Source: an uncultured Muribaculaceae bacterium
GTDB lineage: Bacteria > Bacteroidota > Bacteroidia > Bacteroidales > Muribaculaceae
NCBI GenBank assembly: GCA_944321705.1
Contig: CALUMG010000018.1
Coordinates: 1-38,348 of the forward strand
Reading direction: 5' to 3'
Length of the DNA: 38,348 nucleotides
The notes under the pieces were generated by a model that was not told where the DNA came from, made no database searches, and was given only the letters and a program-made list of their open reading frames with translations. The position numbers were made by a program, and so were the translations under genes. Position 1 is the first letter of the stretch. Each line of letters opens with the position of its first letter. This document shows positions 24,751-33,590 of the stretch, piece after piece.

Positions 24751-25533
24751 TCAAATAATTTCAACATCTTTGGCATTTATCCAAGCCCTGTGTGTGTCGT
24801 CAGCTCTCACATCGAGCCATTTTTCTTTGCCTCCGGCCACACTATTTGAAACAGAATCAATTATCTCCACTTTTGTACCTTCGTTCAACAAAAAAGCCTC
24901 CTCTGTCTTGTCCTTTGGAGTACGCGGAGATGTGCTCAATGTTGCCGAAGGCACGACAACTATGGCCTTATTGTGAATTGACACTTCCGCCTGGACATAA
25001 AATGCGCATACATTGGCCAATATTGCACATATCAACAATATGCCTCCACCAAAGAAACCAATTTTACGCACAATTACGGCATTCATGAATATATACACTG
25101 CGACAGCGACAATAAATGCAAAAAAACATATTATTCCTATTTTGCCCCATGTCGATGCCGATTGGCTTCTTACAATCTCATCAAGAGAGTCTTTCCAATA
25201 AGTCGACCCACGATCAATGCTGAGATTTGCCTTGCCGTTGACAAAATCAAGATTGTTGCGAGCGTCTTGGTTATTAGGGTCAAGAAGCAACGCACGCTCA
25301 TAATACAATATGGCCATGCCGTTCTTGTCAAGTTTATAATAAACATTTCCTATGTTGTAGAACAACTCGCTTGAAGTTCCCTCATCTTTGGCAGCCTGCT
25401 GGTATAACTGCAAAGCTTTATTATAATCATCATTATTATAAGCAGCTTCAGCCTGCTCTGTCAACGTCTGCGCTGCGGCCGTCAATACCGAAATGACGGC
25501 ACAAAACAATAATGCACATATTTTTTTATTCAT
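24751..25533 (-). CDS. batE: BatE: TPR, two membrane helices and SH3-like domain
   Basis: 260 residues. A signal-like N-terminus (ICALLFCAVISVLTAAAQ) precedes TPR repeats (AYNNDDYNKALQLYQQA; ELFYNIGNVYYKLDKNGMA; YERALLLDPNNQDARNNLD). Two membrane helices near residues 130-180 and a C-terminal bacterial SH3-like segment (ATLSTSPR...GTKVEIID...WLDVRADD) follow. This is the known BatE layout. The longest frame starts at a GTG (25545) whose GTGA overlaps the batD stop; the ATG at 25533 is the alternative I list. It is the last gene of the operon, before the terminator. Confidence 0.87.
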   Translation of the reverse strand: MNKKICALLFCAVISVLTAAAQTLTEQAEAAYNNDDYNKALQLYQQAAKDEGTSSELFYNIGNVYYKLDKNGMAILYYERALLLDPNNQDARNNLDFVNGKANLSIDRGSTYWKDSLDEIVRSQSASTWGKIGIICFFAFIVAVAVYIFMNAVIVRKIGFFGGGILLICAILANVCAFYVQAEVSIHNKAIVVVPSATLSTSPRTPKDKTEEAFLLNEGTKVEIIDSVSNSVAGGKEKWLDVRADDTHRAWINAKDVEII

Positions 25534-25541
25534 AACGGCAA

Positions 25542-27377
25542 TCACTTCTTTTTAATAGTTTCCAATTTGTCCATCATGTCTCCGACAGTATCAAACACTT
25601 CCTTCATACTCGTATCGGCAAGTTCAGGCGCATATTGTGCAAATTCACATTTGTCAAGCAAACCCATCAAAGCTTTAACATCGTCGTCATTTACACCATG
25701 AGACATCAACACGCTCGAAATGTTTTCTTTATTCAATTCCGAAAGTGGTATACCCAATTTGTCACTCAAATAACCCCAAATGGCATTCAGCACTTCTGCA
25801 TAGAACTTGTTTGAATCGTTCGCGTCCAAATAAGACTTTGCCTGCTTCAAACGCTTCTTCGCCATCTTATTGGCATGTTTGTTTTTCATCAACGCAACAT
25901 TTGAACGCGCCTTCAAAGATTTTCGATAATAAATCAATACAGAAACTAACAAGCTGAAAGGTATTACATACCATAACCAATAAGTCCAACTTTCAACAAG
26001 CGACACATGTTCTTTGCTCAACCCGAGGTCTCCTGTCTTAATATGCAGGATATCGGTGTTCTTTTGCTCGATTCCGTTACTTTGTGGCACGGCAGCGCCC
26101 GACGCGGTTCCAACACCTTTAGCTACTGTCAAGTCATATTTTTGAGTCGTCAATGTCACATATTTTCCCTTAGATGGGTCAAAATAGCTGAATTCAGTTT
26201 CAGGTATTTCATATTTTCCAACAAATTGAGGTATAAAAGTGTATTCTACTGTTGTCGTTCCGCTCACTGTGCCACCCGAAGGCTTTGCATCAGAATTACT
26301 TTGAGGGTCGTACACGTCAAATTGAGGAGGGAAATTTATCTTAGGCGACTTAACATACTTGATATTGCCACTACCTTTTATTACATAAGAATATGTGGCT
26401 GCTTCATATGTCTTCAATACATTTGGCTTTATCTCGGTCGATACTGTAAATTTCCCCACGGCACCATTGAAAGATGCAGGTTTTGGTTCAGGCAACGCTT
26501 TTATATTGATTGTTTGAGAATTAGACTTGACTGACAATTTTTTCTCTACAGGCTGACGTATAGTCCCAAACATCGACCTTATGGATTCGAATTGCACCAC
26601 GGTAACGTCATAGTTTCCCGACGTGATTGTCAACTTGCCCGACTGCTGAGGGAATAGAATGCATTTTTTCAACTCGGCCACCATGTAATTCTGCCCGTTA
26701 ATGTGCTCGACATTGTTCAATGATGGAGAAATAGGCAATTCTTCGATAAGGAATCCATTGAACGACGGCTGCAAAGTCGGCATGAACTGCGAAATCTGAT
26801 ACTTGGTGTATAACTTTATTGTACACACCACGGCTTCTTGTTCATAAGCACTCGATTTAGACAAGTTTATCCTTATGAACAAATCGTTGGCATCTACATT
26901 CCTGCCAGCCGATTGCGTATCATAATTGTCAATTCTGACACCATTGCCGCTTTGGCCCGAAGAGGAACGATCGGGAGGCAATATCTCAAGAGTGAATGGC
27001 TTGGTCGTGTATTTCTTCCCGTCAACAGACACTTCGGCTTGACCAATATTATATTTGCCGGCCTTGTCAGCTCGATAAACCAACGTGTATTCTTGTGTCG
27101 TGCTGCTTGAGCTCACGCCATTTATCCACTGCGAACTGTAACTGCTTGATATGGTAGGACCAAAAAGCTTTGTAGTTCCATCCACTTCCGGTTCCTTAAA
27201 TCCTGTCCCTTCCGCGTTACGGAGCACGAATGTTATATTAAATTTATTGCCTTGTATGACTTGGCGAGGCGCATTGACCGAGAAAGACACCTCAGCCCAC
27301 ACCGGAATATTTGAAAATCCGGCAATGAACACTACCAAACATATTATCCTGCTTATGATATTTTTCATATTTCGCAT
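25542..27377 (-). CDS. batD: BatD family protein
   Basis: 611 residues. A signal peptide (ending ...NIPVWA) leads into several immunoglobulin-like beta domains (FSVNAPRQVIQGNKFNITFV first). A membrane helix (WYVIPFSLLVSVLIYY, about residue 470) and a cytoplasmic helical tail to residue 611 follow. This architecture and the PPDRSSSGQSGNGVRIDN linker after the first domain fit BatD (oxygen-tolerance family). In Bacteroides fragilis the bat operon contributes to aerotolerance. The mechanism is not known, and the VWA/MoxR context suggests assembly or remodelling of an envelope complex. A second ATG nine bases downstream (27368) is equally possible as start. Confidence 0.9.
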   Translation of the reverse strand: MRNMKNIISRIICLVVFIAGFSNIPVWAEVSFSVNAPRQVIQGNKFNITFVLRNAEGTGFKEPEVDGTTKLFGPTISSSYSSQWINGVSSSSTTQEYTLVYRADKAGKYNIGQAEVSVDGKKYTTKPFTLEILPPDRSSSGQSGNGVRIDNYDTQSAGRNVDANDLFIRINLSKSSAYEQEAVVCTIKLYTKYQISQFMPTLQPSFNGFLIEELPISPSLNNVEHINGQNYMVAELKKCILFPQQSGKLTITSGNYDVTVVQFESIRSMFGTIRQPVEKKLSVKSNSQTINIKALPEPKPASFNGAVGKFTVSTEIKPNVLKTYEAATYSYVIKGSGNIKYVKSPKINFPPQFDVYDPQSNSDAKPSGGTVSGTTTVEYTFIPQFVGKYEIPETEFSYFDPSKGKYVTLTTQKYDLTVAKGVGTASGAAVPQSNGIEQKNTDILHIKTGDLGLSKEHVSLVESWTYWLWYVIPFSLLVSVLIYYRKSLKARSNVALMKNKHANKMAKKRLKQAKSYLDANDSNKFYAEVLNAIWGYLSDKLGIPLSELNKENISSVLMSHGVNDDDVKALMGLLDKCEFAQYAPELADTSMKEVFDTVGDMMDKLETIKKK

Positions 27378-27427
27378 TGTAAAATAATTCTCTCCTATGA
27401 TGCAAGTTCAACAATAAATAGCATGTA

Positions 27428-28231
27428 TTACCAATTTTTGTCGGTACGACTGCGTGTGCGTTCTTCCTCCTTAGCTTTTTCCTCGTTTACACGCTGCTGC
27501 GTACTTTGTTCAGCATCTTGCATTGCTTTCAATATCTGGTCGATATTTTCTTGGCTCATGCCTTGTTGCTGTTGTTGATTGCTATTTTGTTGCTGCTGTT
27601 GCTGTTGTTGCTCTTTCTTATCTTGATTCTGTTGGTTTTGCTGCTGTTGTTTTTGTTGCTGTTGTTCCTGCTCTTGTTCTTGATCTTGCTGATCTTTTTC
27701 ACTTTGATCTTGCTGCTGTTGCTGCAACATCTTCTGCGCAAGACGTAAATTTTCACGAGCTAAGTCATCATCAGGGTTACGTCTCAAGCTGTTTTTATAC
27801 ATTTCAATGCTCTGTCCATAATCCTTTTGATGAAAAGCAATATTTCCAAGATTATAATATGCTTTCGACACTAAATCGTCATTATTGGAAGTCTTCACTA
27901 AATTTCCCAATAATGTTGAAGCCTGGGCCATGGGATTGTTGGCATCGTTAGTGTCACTGACATTAGCTTGCTTCAACAACGCTGCGGCAAGATTAAATGT
28001 GGCAATCTCGGAATTAGGATTTGCTTCAAGTGCTTTTTTATATTCAACCTCGGCCTCGGCATAGCGTTTCTCCTCATAAAGACTGTTGCCGCTCCTTATG
28101 AAATTTCTTTCATCACGAATAGTATTATCTTCATCATCGGCCAAAGCAAGCACAGGTGACACCATCGCCATCACAAAAGCCAATGCCATGACACGCAACG
28201 CTATTTTCCCGTTATTTAGTCTTAATTCCAT
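27428..28231 (-). CDS. batC: BatC: TPR protein with long glutamine-rich tail
   Basis: About 267 residues. A signal peptide (ALRVMALAFVMAMVSPVLALA) leads into TPR repeats (NSLYEEKRYAEAEVEYKKAL; YNLGNIAFHQKDYGQSIEMY). A low-complexity stretch of about 65 residues, mostly Gln with Asp/Glu/Lys/Asn, precedes a charged C-terminal helix. TPR followed by a Q-rich region is common in BatC, but this tract is very long and coded by alternating CAA/CAG. I chose the ATG at 28231. Any of the starts overlaps the batB stop (28212) by 20-38 bases, implying coupled translation; 28249 is an alternative. Confidence 0.87.
   Translation of the reverse strand: MELRLNNGKIALRVMALAFVMAMVSPVLALADDEDNTIRDERNFIRSGNSLYEEKRYAEAEVEYKKALEANPNSEIATFNLAAALLKQANVSDTNDANNPMAQASTLLGNLVKTSNNDDLVSKAYYNLGNIAFHQKDYGQSIEMYKNSLRRNPDDDLARENLRLAQKMLQQQQQDQSEKDQQDQEQEQEQQQQKQQQQNQQNQDKKEQQQQQQQQNSNQQQQQGMSQENIDQILKAMQDAEQSTQQRVNEEKAKEEERTRSRTDKNW
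27551..27735 (-). repeat. Gln-codon microsatellite inside batC
   Basis: A 185-base stretch dominated by CAA/CAG codons on the minus strand (TTG/CTG on the plus strand), with runs of up to eight consecutive Gln codons separated by Asn, Asp, Glu and Lys codons. On the plus strand it creates an accidental Leu/Val-rich open frame that is not a gene. Confidence 0.85.
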
Positions 28232-29276
28232 TTTTCTTAACTTCATCATCTTTTGTAAAGAAATTAATTTTCTTCAACCATGAATTCTTACGCTCCAACA
28301 CGAACATGTCACCTACAAGGAAAATTAGTGCCAACCATGCGAACACCGGGAACTGCTCACTGTTTTGAGAATAGACTACTTTTTGCAAATCAGACTTTGC
28401 CAGTTTCTTCAATTGGTCAGACAATTGACCCGCAGCATTTCCCGAGTTTCCCGAAACATATATGCCATTGCCGGCTTTAGCTATGTCCTGAGCCATTTTT
28501 TCGTTCAAATAAGTGGTCACCACATTTCCCGCACCGTCTTTCATCCAAGAACCGCCTGCGACAGGAATAGGAGCCCCTTTCGGAGAACCTACACCTATTA
28601 CATCGACCTGAATGCCTTTAGATGCCGCGTCTTTTGCAACAGCTATGGCATCATCTTCATGATTCTCTCCGTCAGTTATGACAATTACCGCCTTTTGCGA
28701 CTTTTCATTCCCCGAGAAACTGTTCATGGCTAATTTTATTGCTGCCCCTATAGCTGTGCCTTGAGTTGAAACCATGTCGGTGCTGATACCACTTAAAAAC
28801 ATCTTTGCCGACGTGAAATCTGCCGTTATGGGTAATTGTGTATAAGCATTACCTGCAAATACTATAAGTCCCACTTTGTCATCGCCGAAGTTATCAATCA
28901 GCCGTTCAAGCAACAATTTAGCCCGCTGCAAACGACTTACGCTTTTAGGATCGTCGTTAGATGAAGCATTCATGGAATTGGAAACGTCCATTGCCACCAT
29001 CACTTCTATTCCATGCACCTTGACAGTCTGCTCTGTCGCTCCTGCGCGCGGACGTGCAAGAATAATGATTATCATCACCAATGCTATAAGTTGAAGCACC
29101 AGCTTTATGCCAGGTTTATACTTTGACACGTCGGGCATCAATGATGCCAATATATTCACGCGTCCAAATTTGTTCAAGTTTTTCACCCTTGAAACCCTGG
29201 CAAATATATACAGAGCTACCAATACAGGAATCAGCAGCAATAAATACAAATATTCTGGATTAGCAAAACTAAACAT
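28212..29276 (-). CDS. batB: BatB: von Willebrand A domain membrane protein
   Basis: 354 residues. Two N-terminal membrane segments (YLYLLLLIPVLVALYIFA; GIKLVLQLIALVMIIIILA), then a periplasmic VWA domain with the MIDAS motif DVSNSM and the matching Thr/Asp sites (VITDGENHEDD), and a final membrane helix near residue 320 (VFAWLALIFLVGDMFVL). This is the BatB layout and partner of BatA. The gap of 37 bases to batA and the overlap with batC support one transcript. VWA plus MoxR pairs generally assemble metal- or complex-dependent machines (family knowledge); the target here is unknown. Confidence 0.92.
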   Translation of the reverse strand: MFSFANPEYLYLLLLIPVLVALYIFARVSRVKNLNKFGRVNILASLMPDVSKYKPGIKLVLQLIALVMIIIILARPRAGATEQTVKVHGIEVMVAMDVSNSMNASSNDDPKSVSRLQRAKLLLERLIDNFGDDKVGLIVFAGNAYTQLPITADFTSAKMFLSGISTDMVSTQGTAIGAAIKLAMNSFSGNEKSQKAVIVITDGENHEDDAIAVAKDAASKGIQVDVIGVGSPKGAPIPVAGGSWMKDGAGNVVTTYLNEKMAQDIAKAGNGIYVSGNSGNAAGQLSDQLKKLAKSDLQKVVYSQNSEQFPVFAWLALIFLVGDMFVLERKNSWLKKINFFTKDDEVKKNGIKTK

Positions 29277-29313
29277 ACTACTGTATCGACATTAATCCTT
29301 GTTTTAATTTATC

Positions 29314-30309
29314 TTACGGAATGTTGCGCAACAATGTATACCTCACAACTTGATCGGCCAATACAAGCACGAGCAACAATATAGCCCACGGCATGTAATT
29401 ATCTTCGGTATGACTGAAATTCATCACATCCATACGAGTCTTTTCAAGCTGGTCTATTTCGGTAAATATGTCATTCAATACATCTTCATTCGTCGCCCTG
29501 AAATACTTTCCGCCAGTGTTGTCGGCAATTTGTTTCAATGTAGCCTCGTCGATTACTACCGGCAGTTTCTGGTACTCCATTTTCCCGTAATAATTGACAC
29601 CTACCGGGAACAACGCCGTGCCGTTACTTCCTACTCCTATCGTGTATATCTTTATACCGTATTCCTTGGCAATCTCAGCAGCCGTGAGAGGAGCTACGAC
29701 TCCGGTATTGTTGGAACCATCGGTAAGCAATATTATGCTCTTCGATTTTGCCTTGCCGTTCTTTATGCGGTTTATCGCTGTTGCTATGCCATCTCCTATC
29801 GCTGTTCCATCTTCGAGTACGCCTATTTTGATGTCCTGTAGATAGTTCATCAAAACAGTCTTGTCAAGGGTGAGCGGTACCTGCGTGAAGCTTTCCCCGG
29901 CAAATATTACCACTCCGATATTGTCAGTAGGCCGACCTGACACAAATTGCATTGCGACATCTTTGGCCGCATTGAACCTGTCAGGATTGAAATCTCTTGC
30001 AAGCATACTGGTTGACACATCTAAAGCAAGCACTATGTCGGTACCTTCTGTTTCGGTTGAAGACCAACTGTCGTGAGTTTGCGGACGACAAAGTATCAAT
30101 ATCAAGCATCCTATTGCAGCCAGTTTCACGATGAACATGAAATGCTTCAAGTAAAGTTTCCATGAATTTCCCACCTTGGCAAACGGCATAGTCGAGGATA
30201 TAAGCAATGTGGGATTATTATTGCTGTGACGTTTTATATACCATAAAATCAATGGTATATATATCAAGAACAGCCACAAATAATTAGGATTGGCGAGCTT
30301 TATCATCAC
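29314..30309 (-). CDS. batA: BatA: von Willebrand A domain membrane protein
   Basis: 331 residues. Two N-terminal membrane segments (YLWLFLIYIPLILWYI; FIVKLAAIGCLILILCRP), VWA domain with complete MIDAS (DVSTSMLARDF, then LLTDGSNNTG), and a C-terminal membrane helix (WAILLLVLVLADQVV). The start overlaps the stop of the upstream gene as ATGA, a sign of translational coupling. It shares its architecture with BatB, and the pair probably arose by duplication. Confidence 0.93.
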   Translation of the reverse strand: MMIKLANPNYLWLFLIYIPLILWYIKRHSNNNPTLLISSTMPFAKVGNSWKLYLKHFMFIVKLAAIGCLILILCRPQTHDSWSSTETEGTDIVLALDVSTSMLARDFNPDRFNAAKDVAMQFVSGRPTDNIGVVIFAGESFTQVPLTLDKTVLMNYLQDIKIGVLEDGTAIGDGIATAINRIKNGKAKSKSIILLTDGSNNTGVVAPLTAAEIAKEYGIKIYTIGVGSNGTALFPVGVNYYGKMEYQKLPVVIDEATLKQIADNTGGKYFRATNEDVLNDIFTEIDQLEKTRMDVMNFSHTEDNYMPWAILLLVLVLADQVVRYTLLRNIP

Positions 30310-31328
30310 TTCTTCCCTCCTTTCTGCTCAACAGGTGGCTCTTCAGCGGCATTCTTCGACTTGTCATCATTCTCCGTTTCCTCGACAGGAGCTTCTACCG
30401 GCTTTGTTTCTTCAACAAATGTAACAGCACGCTGATAAGCGACCTCGTTATCGTCGGGTAACGGCTTTACTTTGGCAAATTTCACAAAATCGGCTATTTC
30501 GAGTATCTTGCCCAACTGCTCATTAACGGCCTTTGTTTCTTCATTCTTTCGCAATATGGAAACTATTTGGCTTGTCGTCATTTCCATTGCATTTATACTG
30601 AAACGTCGGTCGATATAATTACGCAAGATATCCGTAAGGACTGTATAATATTCTTTTTCTTGTCCCGATTGCCACAATTTTCTTCCTTTGAGTTCTTCAA
30701 GCCTTTGCATGGCTTCCTCATAAGGAGGTACGATTTTCTTCTGTGGAATGAGAGGAATACGTCCTTTCTTAATCCATTTGAAATATACGAGCAATCCCAC
30801 TATCACTATTGCTGCTATCAATAGATACACCCACCAGTAATCAACTATGAAATCAGGAAGGAAATCAAACAAATGGAAAGGAACCCCCTCAGTGTTCTTA
30901 TAATCGTGCACATTGGACAACGTATCGACATTGACAGGTAATACTTTCAAAGAAAGTTGTTCTGACTCAAAAGTATCCTTCCCAATCACATACTGCAACG
31001 GAGGAAGCACATACACGCCCGAATCAAACGATTGCAAAATCCAGTCGCATTTTATTTGCACGCGATTATTGCCTATATCAGCAGTATCCGCATTCAGCCG
31101 ATGAATAATTTCTACAAATCGAGTGAGTGTATCGGCGTTTTCATTGACAAATGCTCCAATAGCATCTTTATCTTGTGATATTTCTATGTGCAATGCTGTC
31201 TGCTTTCCCATCAAAAGCACCGTCGAATCGAGCTTCGCGTCAACTACTGTCGGACCTGCTGCAACAGTATTACATGGCACAAGCCACGCTACTATTGCAA
31301 GCATCAAAATATTTATAATTCTATTCAT
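30306..31328 (-). CDS. Bat-operon membrane protein between DUF58 and BatA genes
   Basis: About 340 residues. A signal peptide (IINILMLAIVAWLVPCNTVAA) precedes a beta-rich periplasmic domain of about 130 residues (VVDAKLDSTVLLMGKQTALH opens it, SGVYVLPPLQYVIG closes it). A membrane helix (VYLLIAAIVIVGLLVYF) follows, then a cytoplasmic helical domain (EAMQRLEELKGRKLW...YYTVLTDILRNYIDRRF) and an acidic, proline-rich tail. The cytoplasmic part resembles DUF4381-type proteins. The protein looks like a half-size BatD: Ig-like domain, helix, helical tail. Starts at 31349 and 31334 are also possible. It sits in a tightly packed operon, 30 bases after the DUF58 gene. Confidence 0.8.
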   Translation of the reverse strand: MNRIINILMLAIVAWLVPCNTVAAGPTVVDAKLDSTVLLMGKQTALHIEISQDKDAIGAFVNENADTLTRFVEIIHRLNADTADIGNNRVQIKCDWILQSFDSGVYVLPPLQYVIGKDTFESEQLSLKVLPVNVDTLSNVHDYKNTEGVPFHLFDFLPDFIVDYWWVYLLIAAIVIVGLLVYFKWIKKGRIPLIPQKKIVPPYEEAMQRLEELKGRKLWQSGQEKEYYTVLTDILRNYIDRRFSINAMEMTTSQIVSILRKNEETKAVNEQLGKILEIADFVKFAKVKPLPDDNEVAYQRAVTFVEETKPVEAPVEETENDDKSKNAAEEPPVEQKGGKK

Positions 31329-31358
31329 TATCATAATTTCCGAACGCATAATATCAGG

Positions 31359-32234
31359 TTACTTGACACCTCGCCGTTTAAACAATCCCATCAAAGCCTT
31401 GACATAGTCCTCATCGGTTGCTACCGACACTATATCAACGGCACATCGCTGGGCGGTTTCATTCATATACAACTGACGTTCATACCACCACTTGTTATAC
31501 ATCTTACGGACATTGGCTGAACTTGTATTAATCCAACGTTCCACACCCGATTCAGAATCCACCACTTTCATCAAGCCCACATTTGGCAATTGAGCATCAC
31601 GCTTGTCATATACTTGAATCGCCGTCACGTCATGCTTATGATTGGCTATCGATAGGGATTTGTAATAATCACTGCCGTCGATGAAATCCGAAATCAAAAA
31701 TGTTGCACAACGTTTTTTTATGACACTTGTCAAGTACTCAAGCGCATTATTTATATTCGTGCCATTCTTCTCAGGAGTAAAATCAAGCAATTCCCTTATT
31801 ACGAGCAATATATGCTTCTTGCCCTTCTTTGGAGGAATGAATTTCTCTATCTTGTCGGTAAAAAATATCACCCCCACCTTATCATTATTTTGAATAGCCG
31901 AAAAAGCAAGAGTAGCGGCAATCTCGGCTATCATGTCTTTCTTTTCCATGCCAACCGCACCGAAGTTGCGGCTGCCCGACACATCAATGAGCAACATCAA
32001 TGTCAACTCGCGTTCCTCTTCATAAACTTTCACATATGGGCGATTTTGACGAGCTGTCACATTCCAATCAATATCGCGAATATCATCACCATATTGATAT
32101 TCGCGCACTTCGGAGAACGTCATACCCCTGCCCTTGAATGCCGAATGGTACTCTCCGGCAAAGATATTTTGCGACAGACCCCTCGTCTTTATTTCTATTT
32201 TACGGACTTTCTTTAATAATTCTAATGAATCCAT
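31359..32234 (-). CDS. DUF58 protein (VWA-like partner of MoxR)
   Basis: 291 residues, no signal peptide, presumably cytoplasmic. The DUF58 signature is complete: GRGMTFSEVREYQYGDDIRD followed by IDWNVTARQNRPYVKVYEEE. A VWA-like core follows with MIDAS-type LLIDVSGSRNFG and FLISDFIDGSDYY. DUF58 proteins are the usual companions of MoxR ATPases and are thought to be handled by them. It lies 138 bases after moxR. That gap (32235-32372) holds no hairpin terminator I can see, so read-through from the moxR promoter is likely. Confidence 0.92.
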   Translation of the reverse strand: MDSLELLKKVRKIEIKTRGLSQNIFAGEYHSAFKGRGMTFSEVREYQYGDDIRDIDWNVTARQNRPYVKVYEEERELTLMLLIDVSGSRNFGAVGMEKKDMIAEIAATLAFSAIQNNDKVGVIFFTDKIEKFIPPKKGKKHILLVIRELLDFTPEKNGTNINNALEYLTSVIKKRCATFLISDFIDGSDYYKSLSIANHKHDVTAIQVYDKRDAQLPNVGLMKVVDSESGVERWINTSSANVRKMYNKWWYERQLYMNETAQRCAVDIVSVATDEDYVKALMGLFKRRGVK

Positions 32235-32372
32235 CTTAAAGTGATAAGTTTATAAAACAACGCCTTTCTCTCTCAATTCACATCACCATATCATGCCGAA
32301 TATCTTTACAAACTGTAATGATGCATACTGCCATCATTTTACAAAAGACATCCGTCATGAACATGCAAAAGA

Positions 32373-33368
32373 TTAAGGCACTGCGACTTTGTCGAGAATC
32401 TCACTGATGATTTCGTCTGCGCTTATATTGTTAGCTTCAGCTTCATACGACAAACCTATACGATGGCGTAACACGTCATGGCAAACGGCACGGACATCTT
32501 CAGGAATGACGTATCCGCGACCCTTCAAAAACGCATAAGCACGAGATGCCACTGCAAGGCTTATAGATGCACGAGGTGATGCTCCGAATGCTATTATGCT
32601 TGTCAAGTCGTTCAATCCGTAATCACCCGGGAAACGAGTTGCAAAGACTATATCAACGATATATTTTTCTATTTTTTCATCAACATATATCTTTTGTACA
32701 ATAGAACGAGTTTCCACTATCTCCTTTGTGGAAATCAACGCTTGCACAGGTTTCCTATTTTCCTTTATATTTTGACGGATGATTTGTTTTTCTTCTTCTT
32801 TGTTAGGATAACCTATTACGACCTTCATCAAGAACCTGTCCACTTGAGCTTCAGGTAACGGATATGTACCTTCCTGTTCTATCGGGTTTTGCGTAGCCAA
32901 AACAAGGAACGGGTCGTCGAGCTTGAATGTGGTTTCACCTATTGTCACTTGCCTTTCCTGCATGGCCTCAAGCAATGCACTCTGAACTTTGGCCGGGGCA
33001 CGGTTTATTTCATCGGCGAGAACAAAATTTGCAAAAACAGGTCCTTGTTTTACCTCAAAACGTTCCTTCTGCACGCTGTATACCATTGTTCCCATCACGT
33101 CGGCAGGCAACAAGTCGGGAGTAAATTGTATTCTGCTGTATTTTGCGTCGATAAGCGAAGCCAATGTCTTTATTGCCAACGTTTTTGCCAAGCCAGGAAC
33201 ACCTTCAAGAAGCACATGGCCGTTAGCAAGTAAAGAAATCAACAAAGAATTAACCAAATGCTTTTGCCCCACTATGGTTTGATCCATTCCTTGTGTAATC
33301 AGGTTGACAAAACTGCTTTTACTTGCTATCAAGTCATTCAGTTCTCGAATATTAACCGATTCGTCCAT
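32373..33368 (-). CDS. MoxR-family AAA+ ATPase
   Basis: 331 residues. Walker A GVPGLAKT at 56-63, Walker B FVLADEINRAPAKVQSALLE from about residue 113, then the MoxR-specific MQERQVTIGE, sensor 1 LATQNPIEQEGTYPLPEAQ and the C-terminal lid GASPRASISLAVASRAYA. MoxR proteins are chaperone-like hexameric ATPases that mature VWA-protein complexes. Here it is the first gene of the eight-gene Bat operon. A -7 box at 33423-33430 and a dyad on both sides of it lie upstream. Confidence 0.95.
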   Translation of the reverse strand: MDESVNIRELNDLIASKSSFVNLITQGMDQTIVGQKHLVNSLLISLLANGHVLLEGVPGLAKTLAIKTLASLIDAKYSRIQFTPDLLPADVMGTMVYSVQKERFEVKQGPVFANFVLADEINRAPAKVQSALLEAMQERQVTIGETTFKLDDPFLVLATQNPIEQEGTYPLPEAQVDRFLMKVVIGYPNKEEEKQIIRQNIKENRKPVQALISTKEIVETRSIVQKIYVDEKIEKYIVDIVFATRFPGDYGLNDLTSIIAFGASPRASISLAVASRAYAFLKGRGYVIPEDVRAVCHDVLRHRIGLSYEAEANNISADEIISEILDKVAVP

Positions 33369-33398
33369 ATTGATTATTATATTATTAGTATTATCTTA

Positions 33399-33447
33399 AT
33401 TAGTGTCTCTTTTTTCCACATGCAAAATTATCATTTTGGACACTAAT
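33399..33447. repeat. Spaced 9-bp dyad bracketing the Bat-operon promoter
   Basis: ATTAGTGTC (33399-33407) and GACACTAAT (33439-33447) are perfect inverted copies 31 bases apart, with the moxR -7 box between them. One arm lies at the expected transcript start, the other in the promoter spacer. This is the arrangement of a repressor or a two-site regulator (inference). Confidence 0.55.
33423..33430 (-). promoter_or_regulatory. -7 box of the Bat operon
   Basis: Minus-strand TAATTTTG, about 55 bases before the moxR ATG. The nearest TTTG element (33456-33459) is 25 bases away, longer than the usual 19-21, so this promoter may need an activator. Confidence 0.5.
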
Positions 33448-33590
33448 AATATAGACAAATCGCGTTAATTTATAATATTTTAAGTTAGAAATGTTAAATC
33501 TTTTTACATTAGCATCACTTATTTTTCACTTGACAACAACTACATTGGAACACGTCTGCCAGCCACTCTGTATCCTATTCATTTTGAGCA

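Noticed and set aside
27506..27748. Leu/Val-rich open frame on the + strand
   Set aside because: It is the antisense of the CAA/CAG tract of batC and looks membrane-like only because CTG/TTG encode Leu.
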